Assembly (NCBI GenBank): GCA_032622095.1
Contig: CP136066.1
Coordinates: 41,861,835-41,925,834 of the forward strand
Direction of reading: 5' to 3'
Source: Siphonodentalium dalli
Taxonomy: Eukaryota; Mollusca; Scaphopoda; Gadilida; Siphonodentaliidae
Length of the DNA stretch: 64,000 nucleotides
The position numbers and the translations under genes are program-made. Under the pieces are notes generated by a model, which saw only the letters and a list, made by a program, of their open reading frames with translations, was not told the DNA's origin and did no database searches. Shown in pieces: positions 34,286 to 45,299 of the stretch (within the stretch, counting starts at the first letter, position 1; each line of letters begins with the position of its first letter).

Positions 34286-34753
34286 CCACATCTGTGGCGG
34301 ATTTGGATTAGTATTAATTATGTATCGTATATTAATGTATTCCGAATTTCCTCCGTAATTATTGTTGCGCGGATATCAGAATCATTTGCATGTATATAGA
34401 CATTTATGCATTTCATATATTTCAAATATTAATTGTTGCATAACGATGTCCAGGGTATTATAGTTGTATAATCCTCAGAATGATTATAGCAAGCGTTGAA
34501 TAGGGACTATAAATCCCGACATTCAGTCATACGTTTTGATGATTGAAATCAATCACCCCGACTTATCTTGTGTTTAACTGTTCGTCAACCGATCCATCTA
34601 TATAATTAGTTGTAAATTCCATTTTCGTATTGGGCCGATCTGACGACCCTCAAGCGATACCGATAAATTGGAAAAGTAACCATTGTGTATACTGACTGTG
34701 TCATTTGTTCTCAAACCTCACACAAATATCCGTTTGAGTATTACAGGCTGACC

Positions 34754-35275
34754 ATGGCGGTGGAACAAGGGTCGACCAGTTGTCAGAACATACCCCCATA
34801 CTCGGACATTGAGGACGAAAATACCTCGACATCCGATGATGACGATATGACACCCAATTCAGATGCACGACCATCCACCAGCAGGCGGCCGCATGAAAGC
34901 TACCTCGACATGATGCCGCGCGTGCAGTCACCCACATCCTACAACCAGCCATGGGTACAGCCTTACAACGAGCATAGACGATATTACGCAATGCAGTCAC
35001 CTCCCCCGCCTTACAGCCCGCCCAGAGAAACTGAAGATGCACTCATCGACATCGACCCCGATTGGTACTACTTCACGGACGAACACCGACAGCCGATCCA
35101 GACTCGCCAGCGAACCTACGCTAGAGCACGACAGCCGCCGTACCAACGACACCGACGGACATACGAACAACGGAGGCCTCTCATTCACCGATGCCGCTGT
35201 TGCGAACTACTCCGACGAATCATCAACCTGCTACGCAGCGACGGACTGGACTTGCGATTTCAGGATCAACTTTAA
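34754..35275 (+). CDS. Extra 3' ORF with PPPY motif and basic C-terminus
   Basis: I chose the ATG at 34754 because its context (GACCATGG) is a near-ideal Kozak site; the frame is also open to an earlier ATG at 34685. The 173-residue product has an acidic Ser-rich segment (DIEDENTSTSDDDD), then QSPPPPYSPP, whose PPPY matches the WW-domain-binding late motif used in particle budding. An Arg-rich tail ends in CELLRRIINLLRSDGLDLRF, amphipathic in pattern. TATTACAG just upstream could be a 3' splice site for a subgenomic mRNA. No homologue recognised; function unknown. The C-terminal 30 or so codons are duplicated 188 bp downstream. Confidence 0.5.
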   Translation: MAVEQGSTSCQNIPPYSDIEDENTSTSDDDDMTPNSDARPSTSRRPHESYLDMMPRVQSPTSYNQPWVQPYNEHRRYYAMQSPPPPYSPPRETEDALIDIDPDWYYFTDEHRQPIQTRQRTYARARQPPYQRHRRTYEQRRPLIHRCRCCELLRRIINLLRSDGLDLRFQDQL

Positions 35276-35475
35276 AATCAAAAAAAGTCACAGCCAGTAG
35301 GTCGGAGTTGTCTGAGAGACGCCCAGACGACCCGATCTACACGGAGACGGCCGACATCGAACCAGCTACCCATCGCCGACGCCGCTGTTGCGAAACACTT
35401 CGACGAATCATCGACCTGCTGCGCAGCGACGAATTGGACTTGCGATTTCAAGATCAACTTTAAATCGAAAAAGTG
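35184..35475 (+). repeat. 188-bp tandem duplication of the 3' ORF end and PPT-proximal DNA
   Basis: CGCTGTTGCGAA occurs at 35195 and 35383. Both copies run through CGACGAATCAT, TTGGACTTGCGATTTC or its variant, and GATCAACTTTAAA, each ending a frame with LDLRFQDQL and a stop. The first copy is followed by AAAATCAAAAAAAGTCAC, the second by the functional polypurine tract. The copies have diverged more than the LTRs, so the duplication predates this insertion. Confidence 0.85.
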
Positions 35476-35484
35476 AAGGAGTAA
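35466..35484 (+). promoter_or_regulatory. Polypurine tract
   Basis: CGAAAAAGTGAAGGAGTAA directly precedes the 3' LTR (35485). The purine run is the expected plus-strand primer for LTR retrotransposons. Confidence 0.75.
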
Positions 35485-36273
35485 TGTGCCAAGACAACCC
35501 CAGGGACATGACTTTCAACCCGGGAAGAAGACAGGCAATCTCTTAGTCGCGGGAGCCGCTAGTTTACCACACATACTAGCGCCCCTGCTGACCACATCAA
35601 CATTGCGAAATACTGGACATCAAAACGAATATGCAGTAACCAGGCCGATACATACATAGTAAGACAGCTGTGAAGTAAACAGAACGTTTACGGGATTAGC
35701 GAGACGAGATACTTCACCCACAGCGGTCATTGAAACCTAACGCAGCACGAAGACAGGGATAAGATACCTAAAGAACACATAGGAAAAATCACCTCGCATG
35801 AGTTGCCCGGGAACGCCCCATCCAATGGATCATGAAATGCGGATCCAGGCGGAATAACACCATGTTCCTATTTAGAGGCAGACGAGTTAGAGTCCAGACA
35901 CCAGTTCTAGCCGACCACCAAGCAGTGACCAAGAACTCTCAGACACACGAAAGGAGGATCGAATCCCTGACGAGCAGCAATGGACGAAAATGCAAGGTAA
36001 ACATTATGAGCTTGTATTTCTAACAACGTCCTACTGATGCGCCGACGGAAGAAGAAGAGCAGACGACAGGAAGATAAACTCAACCGGAACTCAACCGAGT
36101 AGAAGACGAGCAGACACGCCCAACCTAAGAAGACGGAAGAAGACCCTAAACCGAGCAGACGACAGGAAGATAAACTCACCCAGGAGGAACCTAGATGCCG
36201 ATGATTGAACATTATTGACTTTGTTATAATTAAATAATCAAACCGTTCTGATAGCCTTAAGAGTTATATGTAC
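35485..36273 (+). repeat. 3' LTR, left part (789 of 802 bp)
   Basis: Begins TGTGCCAA. Collinear with 27398-28186 with six substitutions. Interrupted after ATATGTAC by a LINE; the last 13 bp of the LTR resume at 37251. Confidence 0.95.
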
Positions 36274-37247
36274 GAACCAACTGTGTTTAAATGATGACAA
36301 AACCGAGATAATGTTATTTGGAACAGATCACATAATTAAGAACACCCCTTTGGACTGCATTCGTATAGGTGATTCCGACATAAAGCCATCGTCGTGTGCC
36401 AGATATCTGGGCATTCACCTGGACAGTACTCTGTCAATGGAAGTGTGCATAAACAATTTATGCAGAAGTCTATTTCTGGATATAAGGAGAATTTCTCACA
36501 TCAGGCCATTCATAACCACCGATGCTGCTAAAACTCTTGTTTCGTCATTTGTTCTTTCCAAGATTGACTACTGTAACCCACTTCTGGCTGGCTTACCAAA
36601 GACAGAAATTGATAAACTTCAACGTATGATGAACATTGCTGCTCGTGTGATTCTTAAGAAGCCTAAATTTTCTGACCTGACACCAATGTTCAAAGAACTG
36701 CACTGGCTACCAATTCAAGCCCGCATTGACTATAAAATTGCTGTCTTATGTTGTAAGAAATTTGACTGTCTCTCGCCCCTCCCTGTATATATCGAATCTC
36801 TTCTTTCATGCTATGTACCTGGTAAACCAGGCTTAAGGTCAGCTGATAAAATATTACTTGCTGTCCCCAAACGTGACCTTGTTAATTATGGTCGTCGATC
36901 TTTTGAATGCTACGGCCCAAACCTTTGGAATTCACTCCCGCTTACACTTAGGAATTTTGCTACTTTGGAATCTTTCAAAACAGAACTCAAAACGTATCTG
37001 TTTAAACTTCACTATGGCAACGACGACGACCAAAGCTGAGCACACATTTCCTGCATTGTTTTATACAATACACACAGCCTTCATCCTGATTTGTATATGA
37101 ATTGTTTGATTTATTTCATTGTAGTTATTGTTTGTGTGTACATGCGTATATGTGTTTAAATGTGCTGGAGCTCGGTCATCTGTTGTATCATTGAGCGCTT
37201 TGGGCCTCATGTGATAAGGCGCTTTAAAAATGCTATACATTATTTAT
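36274..37247 (+). mobile_element. 5'-truncated CR1/L2-type LINE nested in the 3' LTR
   Basis: 974 bp inserted between LTR bases 789 and 790. TAC is present on both sides (36271-36273 and 37248-37250), a 3-bp duplication or microhomology. The 3' end reads GAGCGCTTTGGGCCTCATG, TGATAAGGCGCTTTAAAAAT and an ATTATTTATT tail: a short GCGC hairpin plus a TTA-type tail rather than poly(A), as in CR1/L2 elements. It is younger than the LTR element. Confidence 0.9.
36276..37039 (+). pseudogene. CR1/L2-type RT, C-terminal fragment
   Basis: The frame is open from near the truncation point (LNDDKTEIMLFGT); its first ATG is at 36311. Visible landmarks: ARYLGIHLDSTLSM, FVLSKIDYCNPLLAGLPKTE, LQRMMNIAARVI, LHWLPIQARIDYKI and FECYGPNLWNSLPLTLRN. 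These are the RT thumb and C-terminal region of CR1/L2-like LINEs. Endonuclease and RT catalytic core are missing. The frame has no internal stop, consistent with recent insertion, but cannot encode a working enzyme. Confidence 0.9.
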
Positions 37248-37250
37248 TAC

Positions 37251-37263
37251 CCGTATTGGCACA
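37251..37263 (+). repeat. 3' LTR, right remnant (13 bp)
   Basis: CCGTATTGGCACA completes the LTR interrupted at 36273 and ends in TTGGCACA. It is followed by the AATA target-site duplication. Confidence 0.92.
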
Positions 37264-37267
37264 AATA

Positions 37268-38857
37268 CTGAAAATATATTGGGCGAAACAAAATATTTTG
37301 AGAAAAAGAGCGATTTTTCAGCAAAAATTAAATGTTTCCGTTCCAAATGGCAGGGAAATCCAAATTAACCAACACATTGTGCATATCAAGTAGAGATAGT
37401 GTATGATGTAGTAATTTTAACACCAACAATGTTGGCAAATAAGTTAGGAAATAGCCGCAGGGCTCGCTTTACCAAAATAGCTAATTTCTGGGAAAAGTCA
37501 CTGGTGGGTATTCTTCATCGTCGACAATAGCCACCAACAATTCCGTTCTTTTTCACTATCACTTTCGTGAACAGTATATATTGCTACTTTAACAAAAATT
37601 GGTTTCAACTTGTTCTACAGTGGGTTGGGGTACCCGACCATTTTTGGCGTTTGGCCGCTCCACCATTATGCAATTTTGTCCATGAGTTTTAAGTGTGAAG
37701 GGACTTATAGTGACAGTAATTTACCACAAGATATTAAGTACTGACTGTTTGCAAGTGGCATGGATGTTAACTAACATTATTCCTAAGACTAAAAAGATTA
37801 AAAAGAAATAGAGGAACAAATATTTTGTGTTTGCAGAAACAATTGCTTTTTGGGACTCCTTGAATACCAACCCACCCCAACATACGTGCCCGGAACATTT
37901 GTTTTAACCCCTCCCTTGATGTCTTTGGGGTGGTGGGGTCTATTGTGCCAAATACGTCTGCCTTAAATATATAATAATTTAATCAATTAAAGTCTTAAAA
38001 GTGTAGATATTTGACGTATTTTAGTCTCCATCCCGGAATCATACCGCGGTGCATGTGTAAAACGAATGTGAACATAAATAAAACTGGATTTTAGTTTCAA
38101 TAATAACAAATTCATAGTACTTACTTACCTTAGCGAAGATATATAATTATGTCCTAACAGACATTTTGTGCATCCTGTCGATATTAAGTTGATATTAAGT
38201 TTGACCACTCGCATGTACTTTCCAATGTATGTTTTTGGTTCACAAAGTTAAGGCCACAATTTCATGCCCGGAATCCTGTGTTTATACCGCGAGTCACTTT
38301 TAGTTTACACTTAACTGTTTTGACAACAAGTCTTCGCCATACATTGTTGGGCAAATAAAAGAACCTGTTCAACTATAACAACCAGTATACGTAATGCAAA
38401 CAAGGCGACATTGAATAGAAGTAACCAGGCATACTTGAGTATAGAGTAACGTCCCGTTAACCGTTGTCTGGAAAAGCAAGATAACATTAAAGGTATACTA
38501 CCAGCATGTAATTAAACAAAACCTAACTTTTAAAGCTATACAACCAAAACAATATTAGCTTTGTATTATATTCTGGCAACATGAATTGTTTATCAGTTTC
38601 CCCGCCAATTGTGTGCATAAACTCAGCAAACCATCAGGGGCGCCGCTCTTTATTTCAGCTCATCGTCTCGCTCGGTAACTTCGGCACATTAGTCTACGCA
38701 ACATGGGGCACTTCGGGTAACACACTGCTCCGTATTAAATATCATAGGCTCTTATTGCCATCGAAATCGTCGAGCGTCGGTCGCCGGTCTGTTCAAATCG
38801 CTCCATGTCCACGGAACCAATCCGGTGATCGATGTGACGCCTCGGCAGATTATGGAT
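37268..38857. other. No gene recognised
   Basis: Only a 104-codon ORF (38581-38895) without motif runs into the 44-bp array. The word CCCGGAATC-(2-10 nt)-ATACCGCG occurs twice (near 38033 and 38269). Confidence 0.4.
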
Positions 38858-39010
38858 TCGACTTTAATCTGGACCGCTTTGATCTGGTCGATTGATGCGA
38901 CTCATCTTTAATCTGGACTGCTCTGATCTGGTCGATTGGTGCGACTCATCTTTAATCTGGATTGCTCTGACCTGGTCGATTGATGAGACTCGACTTTAAT
39001 CTGAACTGAG
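38858..39010. repeat. Tandem array, four copies of a 44-bp unit
   Basis: TTTAATCTGG recurs at 38863, 38907 and 38951, with TTTAATCTGA at 38995, a strict 44-bp period. Each unit also carries GCTCTGATCTGGTCGATTG or a close variant and a GCGACTC word. Confidence 0.88.
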
Positions 39011-39149
39011 TTGGGGTGACGATTGGCAAACACTCCCGCATCTTTTGTATGTGTATACCCATACCATGTATGGTACACATAATGCCGCCGCCCTGATCAA
39101 CAAACCGAGGTTCGTCTGTCCGTTTGTCCGTAATCCTTCAACCATCCGA

Positions 39150-39520
39150 TCGTCACCAAACGTCATACGGGTCTTCCGTGTGATCTCTAAATGGGAGCGG
39201 TCGATTTTTTTCCGAAATTCTGTTTTAAAACATATAGCCACAACCATCCATCTTGGATTTCAAATTTGCCATCATGGATTTTATTCCTTGCATGACTAAA
39301 ACATTCAGCACACCAAGCATGCATGTTACACCCTGAACTCATCGTCACTAAACTTGATATGGATCTTTTGGTGACCTCTAGATGGGAGACATCGATTTTT
39401 CCGAAATTCGTTAAAAAACAACCATCTTTGGTTTGAAATTCGAATCCATGTGCAGCCCGCATTTATCGGAAACTATTTTGAAAATTTATAGGCATGTTTA
39501 TGATCACCTCTAAATGGGTT
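39150..39520. repeat. Diverged direct repeats, about 190-bp spacing
   Basis: CTAAATGGGAGCGGTCGATT near 39187 and CTAGATGGGAGACATCGATT near 39378 are both followed by TTTCCGAAATTC; a third CTCTAAATGGG occurs near 39508. GTCAC-AAAC precedes each of the first two. Old repeats of unknown type. Confidence 0.5.
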
Positions 39521-40243
39521 TGATAAAAATAACATGGCTCTTGGCAGCCATCTTCCTAAATATTCCGACATGCCCTATACAGTCAACATAATTATATTAA
39601 ATCTGATTGATCCCAAACTCCATACGGCTCTTCGGTTTTACCTCTGGTATTATACCTGAACATTACCTTTCCTCTATCCTTATCGATCCATTGACTGTAA
39701 TGTATGGAATTGCCCCCACTCATTTATATTTTCTCTCAACTCATAAAATTAGTAATTCAGATTTGTGTTACTTCATGAATAATGTAGTTGGGAACAATCA
39801 TCTGAATCCCCAAATTGTTAAAATAATAAGGATCAGTTTTGATTGACCAGAGAATACAATCATATAGTAAAGATCGGTCGCATCTTCTGCTATACGAAAA
39901 GAAAGATAAATTGAATGTACCCCATGTGAATAAAGAACAAATTTGTAAACAATTATCAAATTTAATTTGTTATCTTCTTCATAAGTCATTGCTTCGTATG
40001 TAATGTATGCAGTTAGCAAAATGTCGGTTAGTGCACCCATAGTGACGGCACATTTGACCGATTAAGTAAAACACGGTGATTTTTTTCCCAAAATATGAGA
40101 AGTCTAGATAAAAATCAATTACAAACCATTCTGCTATCAATATATAAAGCCGAATCGATGGTTTATGATATGTGCACGCAAACATGGATCCCGAATTCTA
40201 CAACATCATACAAGGTGATCAGTAACTTGTGTGTCGCGTTTAA

Positions 40244-40680
40244 AGGTACTCAATCCGAATTAACGCTCGGAAATTACTATTTCCTTTACTTCAGGGGTAA
40301 AAAATATTTAATTCGAGTCGAGGAACCCATCCATTACAGCTCAGAGTGATCAGATATCGATGTTTGAAATATATTATTTTAATTTTAGGTGGCCCAATAG
40401 ACAGTCAACGAGAAGAATTTCTTTAACCAAATTGAGGGAAAAGATGGATCACTCTAAAATTAAGAGGCTTTTTGTGTCAGAAATTTGACAAACAGGCAAG
40501 ATTTCGTTGAACAAAATGTTGATAAATAACAGGCTTTGTGCAATTTTATACTATAGTTGATTGTGCTTTTCGTTATTTTTGGGCAATTATTATATTCTGA
40601 TAACTGAAGCGGCATATCAAAAAAAGTTGTTGTTGTTGTAATGTGATGATATGGGGACCATCGAATCGGATTGAGTACCT
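40244..40680. mobile_element. TTAA-flanked fold-back MITE, copy 1
   Basis: Flanked by TTAA on both sides (40240-40243 and 40681-40684). It begins AGGTACTCAATCCGA and ends TCGGATTGAGTACCT. The left arm shares ATTACTATTTC, AGGGGTAAAAAATATTTAAT and TTCGAGTCGAGGAAC with the other copies. TTAA target duplication is the piggyBac hallmark, so a piggyBac-type transposase is the likely mobiliser. A poly(TTG) stretch lies near the right end. No coding capacity. Confidence 0.85.
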
Positions 40681-40699
40681 TTAACATAAAGTGTCAGAC

Positions 40700-42025
40700 A
40701 GTCGTGTATCCATAATTTATCATCTTTTTTATTTTCGATCTACCTCAATGATTTAGAGAGTTTCTTTGAAACTAATAATGTCCCAGGCTTACACCGATTG
40801 CAAACGATAATAACTGATGAACTTAAAACGTATGTAAAACTTTATTTAATGCTTTATGCTGATGATACTGTAATATTTGCAGAAAGTACAAATGATATGA
40901 AAAAATATTTGACTATTGTTCATTTTGGAAATTAAATGTTAATACGTCGAAAACAAAGATTATGGTATTCGGAAAAGGGCGTACCCCAAGACGTAAGTTA
41001 TACATTAATGGAACACATATTGAATATGTCACTCATTACAAATATCTTGGAATTATTTTTACTAAATTAAACACGTTTACCAAAGCAAAAAATTACCTGA
41101 TTACAAGAGCTACCCGATCTATGTATGGTCTTATCCATAAAATACGCCAATTGTCCTTGCCATTCGAATGTCAGTTAGACATGTTCAATAAAACTGTCAA
41201 ACCTATCCTACTATATGGGACAGAAACATGGGGTTATGGATGTCTAGAATCCCTAGAAAAATTACAATTAAAGTTTTAAAATTTATCCTAAATGTAAAAA
41301 CAAGTACAACATCGCTAATGGTATATGGCGAGACAGGAATGTTCCCATTAGAGCTGGATGTAAAATGTCGAATGGTATCATACTGGGCAAAATTAGTTAA
41401 TTGTAATGATAGCAGAATGAGTAGGATGATGTACTCCATTCTGTTAAAATGGTATAGAAATGGTGAATATAAGCATACATGGCTATCATATATCCATAAA
41501 ATTCTAATTGAATCGGGGCTACCGTCTCTATGGTGGGACCAGGATAATATTATCATTGATGTTGTAAATATGAATAATATTGTCCAACAAACACTGAAGG
41601 ACCAATACGTACTGCAATGGAAAATTAATATGGAACAATCAAGTAAATGTACCACATACAAAACATTGAAAACAATATTTGGCCTTGAAGACTATCTGAA
41701 AATTTTGAATCGCAAGGATGCAATTATCCTTACTAGATTTCGAATGTCCAATCACAGACTTCCCATTGAAACTGGATCATGGAATGATACCAATCGGAAA
41801 GATAGAGTATGTACGAGATGTAATACAGGGTTACTTGGAGATGAATATCATTGTATTTTACAATGCTCTTCGCTTGATTATCTGAGAAAAAAATATATTC
41901 CCAAATTCTTTCGAAATTATCCGAATTTAGTTAATTTTACTAAATTGTTTAACTCCAAAAACAAGAATATATTGATTAAACTCTCCACATTTATACAAAT
42001 CGCAAGAGTTAATTACGAATAATGC
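40700..42025 (+). pseudogene. Decayed LINE reverse-transcriptase fragment
   Basis: The RT palm motif LYADDTVIFAE (YADD at 40855-40866) is followed in other frames by KIMVFGKGRTPRR, YKYLGIIFT and VKPILLYGTETWG (frame 40962-41279), then KFILNVKTSTTSLMVYGETG and a terminal zinc-binding-like CTRCNTGLLGDEYHC...C (41228-42022). At least two frameshifts, near 40920 and between 41228 and 41279, break it. The 5' part is absent; the fragment begins just after MITE copy 1. It is a non-LTR element of a type common in marine invertebrates; clade not assigned. Confidence 0.85.
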
Positions 42026-42208
42026 ATGATATCTGCACTCAGTCACGATATCTCCAACAGTTTCGAGGAGATAGCACGATTTAGTGATGCATGTCATCAA
42101 ACAACATTGTGATGCCCTATAATATAATATAAATATTTAATAGACCCCCCCCCCCCTCACACTGAAAAACCCTTTTCCACTGTTGCACACCATGTATTGT
42201 ATTGTATA

Positions 42209-42980
42209 AGACACTAAACTGCTCCAGGAAGACCTTGACAACCTTCAACTTTGGGAAAAGAAGTGGCAGATGGAATTCAATGCGGACAAATGCGAGATCA
42301 TACGTATAACAAACAAAAGGAAACAAAATGTCTTGGAAACCCAGTACACCATTCATGGGAAACCACTACGATGTGTGAACTCTGCAAGGTATCTCGGTGT
42401 CAACATCAAGGAGGATGTTAGTTGGAATGACCATGTTTCTAAGATCTGTAAAAAGGCAAATTTTACAACAGCCTTCATTGGAAGAAACCTAACCAACTGC
42501 AGCCCCAACATCAATGAGCAGTGTTACAATGCCATGGTGCGTCCAATAGTAGAGTACTCATCGACTGTATGGAACCCACACACAGCGGGAAACATCGAGA
42601 AACTGGAGAAAGTTCAACTGAGAGCAGCCAGAATGGTCCAGAACAACTACCAATGGAGGAGCAGCCCAAGAACGATGGTGAAAAACCTTGGATGGAAATC
42701 ACTTGAAGAAAGACGAAAAGATGCCACCTTGTCTATGTTCTTCAAGTGTATCAAAGGACTGGTCGTCACAAATCAAGCTACTCCACTCGTGAAGAGCAAA
42801 ACCAACGCCAGATCACGAGGCCATAACCAGCGCTACACTCAGCATCATGTGCGAGTAGATGCATATAAATACTCCTTCTTTCCGTCGGCCATACGGATGT
42901 GGAACGCCCTATCTGAAGAGGCAGTGGCTTGCACCTCCCTGGAAGACTTTCAGAAGGAGATGCTCAGAACAGGCTATTGA
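42209..42980 (+). pseudogene. LINE RT C-terminal fragment (CR1/Jockey-like group)
   Basis: The frame starts in the RT palm/thumb: WQMEFNADKCEIIRITNKRK, then SARYLGVNIKEDVSWNDHV, YNAMVRPIVEYSSTVWNPH, LEKVQLRAARMVQNNY and FFPSAIRMWNALSEEAV. These landmarks are those of a very common invertebrate LINE. The first ATG is at 42270. No stop interrupts this piece, but the endonuclease and the YADD box are absent, so it is a dead 5'-truncated copy. Confidence 0.88.
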
Positions 42981-43166
42981 GGACGACAGAACCGATTTTT
43001 TAACTCCACTCATGATGATTTTACTTGTATTATACACAATCCTTATTTTAAATTCACCAATATTGGCTTTTAACGACATCCTCATCCGCCTGTGCGCACA
43101 AATGCGATAATATTCCTACAGAAGCCTTCTGCAGGGAGTTGCATTTTATCGGAAGAAGAAGAAGAA
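42209..43166 (+). mobile_element. 5'-truncated LINE with (GAA)n tail
   Basis: Open from about 42209 (KLLQEDLDNLQLWEKKWQM) through the ORF ending at 42980. A 3' UTR follows with TTCTGCAGGGAGTTGCATTT, TATC and then (GAAGAA)n at 43151-43166. The GAA tail is the 3' terminus expected of this LINE group. The 5' boundary is not exact. Confidence 0.75.
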
Positions 43167-43550
43167 TTATGTATTATCTTCTCATAATATCATGTAACAT
43201 GATTTACTTGAGAAATAAACATTTGAACTTTGAACTTTGGTCGTAACGCGACACTAGCACTGATGTTGTATGTCTTGACTTCTTTTTGTGACATATCTTT
43301 TAATTTATATCACAACGGGCTTACCAGTTTCCTATGTCGAATAAGTTAAAGTCGTCACTTCTAAACTGCTGGACAGAGGATGTCAAACGGCCATAATCGC
43401 CATGGGTCATTATCGCCATGGTTGATGCTAGACAAGATAATAGGATCTCAGTCCAGGTTCCACACAGAAAGATCAAGAATGTGGATTTAACTGAGTATCT
43501 GCTGAAATCACTATAAATGTGTTACATCCTGGTCCGATTTCATGGATTAA

Positions 43551-44020
43551 AGGTACTCAATCTGATCCGAGGGTCCCGATCTCAACAGATTCCAACAACA
43601 ACAATCCGATCAGAGGGTCCTATATTACTATTTCTTTGGCTTTGGGGTTAAACAATATTTGATTCGAGTCGAGGAACACATCAAACAAAGCTCAGAGTTA
43701 TTAGATATTGATTTTTGAAATTTGTTATTTTCTCGAGATGAGTACTAATAATTGTCCTTAACTTTGTAATCTGCTCGAGATGTGTACACCAAAACACTAT
43801 TCAAACAGACAAGGATGGATAACTCTAAAATCAAGTGGTAATAATAACGCAGTTTTGACTGTGTTCTGGGCCAAAAAGAATAGAAATAACGAAACTTCAA
43901 ATATCGATATCTGATCACCCTGAGCGTTGATTGTTAGGTTCCTCGACTCGAATCAATTATGTTTTACACACAAAGCCAAAGAAATGGTAATATAGGACCC
44001 TCTGATCGGATTAAGTACCT
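43551..44020. mobile_element. TTAA-flanked fold-back MITE, copy 2
   Basis: TTAA at 43547-43550 and 44021-44024. Ends AGGTACTCAATCTGAT and GATCGGATTAAGTACCT. Long inverted arms include TTACTATTTCTTTGGCTTTG, GATTCGAGTCGAGGAAC and AGCTCAGAGTTATTAGATAT with complements on the right. Same family as the copies at 40.2 and 58.0 kb. Confidence 0.9.
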
Positions 44021-44024
44021 TTAA

Positions 44025-44562
44025 TAGAAGGAAGTGAAAATCGAACAACTTCTAACGTCACATGCCAGGCTCCGAGGCGGGAACATATTATCCAGTACAC
44101 CATACGCATGGTCAGATAGGTATGTTCTATTTCCAAACGAAGTCATGCAATATGGGGAGCGATCTCGTAAGGAAATCACGAAACGTGCCACACTAAAGTC
44201 AGTATTTAAAACAATATCTAACAGGGATTCACGATTAGATAGCGATTAGTATTCAATCTGAGTAACACGTGGTTAAAAATGTTTATCTTTATTTATTCGG
44301 AAGGGAAATAACCGGAGCCAACAAGCCAATACTAAATAAACTTCCTTTTGTAATGATTATACTGACTAAATATAACGGAGATAGTCATAAATTAATAATA
44401 AAAAAGTTTTCTTTAAAGTGCGTTGTAAAGGGAAGTGTTTCTTTAACCGACCAATCATTTAAATAACGAAATATAGGTGGTTTTCCTATGATGAATGCTC
44501 ACGTAAACCTTCTTTTAAAATAGTTCCATAGATATAGCGTTTTTTATTGTTGAGGTTACCGA
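44025..44562. other. No gene recognised
   Basis: ORFs of 71 and 65 codons (44034-44249 and 44269-44466) have no recognisable motif. Confidence 0.4.
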
Positions 44563-44665
44563 GAAAAGAGAGAGAGAGAGAGAGAAGAGAGAGAGAGGGG
44601 GAGATAGAGAGAGGGAGAGAGAGAGAGGGGAGAGAGAGAGAGAGAGGGGGAGAGAGAGAGCGAGA
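44563..44665. repeat. (GA)n microsatellite
   Basis: About 100 bp of nearly pure GAGAGA with occasional GGGG interruptions. The minus-strand Ser/Leu ORFs across it are compositional. Confidence 0.95.
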
Positions 44666-45060
44666 TGTGCTATGTTCATCCATATATAATATTCTCCAGA
44701 ATATAATTTCATCCAGAAATATATAGTGTGTTAGTATCTGACACACAGGTACGAAAAAAAAACCACATGCTACACATTCATCATTTTTAAATCTGAACAT
44801 GACAATTGCGAACTATTAGCATCTGGACTGGACTCAAGCTGTCAAATTGTTGGACATTCCAACCTGACACCCCAGCCACCCCCCCCCCCTCCCCCATAAG
44901 CTTGGACAAATTTCCAACTGATGGACATTTCCCTTTCAATATTTGACCAAAAGTAGGAAAATATGCAAGTTTAGTAAAAACAAAACCAAATTCCCCGCTA
45001 ATTAGCAGTTTGAAAATCAAACTACGAGAACAAATACAATCTATTGCTGGTGTGAATTGT

Positions 45061-45298
45061 CCAGTCAATGTTGTGTGAGGTATGACATTTCCAACTATTG
45101 AACATTTTAACTAAAGTTGAGGGTGTGAGTCCCAGCACCCCATTCAGCATGTTCTCCATCTGCTGTCTACATCTGCTATGAATTTTCCAGTCAATGTTGT
45201 GTCAGGTATGACATTTCCAACTATTGAACATTTTAACTAAAGTTGAGGGTGTGAGTCCCAGCACCCCATTCAGCATGTTTTCCATCTGCTGTCTACAT
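45061..45298. repeat. Recent 126-bp tandem duplication
   Basis: CCAGTCAATGTTGTGT starts at 45061 and 45187. The copies are almost identical through GTATGACATTTCCAACTATT, GTTGAGGGTGTGAGTCCCAG and TCCATCTGCTGTCTACAT, so the duplication is recent. No coding meaning recognised. Confidence 0.9.
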
Positions 45299-45299
45299 A

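Larger units (their letters stand above)
27398..37263 (+). mobile_element. Ty3/gypsy LTR retrotransposon, full length, split by a nested LINE
   Basis: Order: 5' LTR, primer-binding site, gag, protease, RT, RNase H, integrase with a GPY/F-like module, two extra ORFs, polypurine tract, 3' LTR. RT-RNase H-integrase order identifies Ty3/gypsy (Metaviridae). The element is bounded by TGTGCCAA...TTGGCACA LTR ends and a 4-bp target-site duplication AATA (27394-27397 and 37264-37267). Without the nested LINE it is about 8.9 kb. The LTRs differ at 6 of 802 positions, indicating recent insertion, but a gag frameshift, an in-frame TGA in RT and a deletion/frameshift before RNase H make this copy defective. 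Confidence 0.95.

Noticed and set aside
33995-35275. An Env glycoprotein in the LTR element
   Set aside because: No signal peptide, cysteine pattern, fusion peptide or adequate length; described as unassigned extra ORFs.
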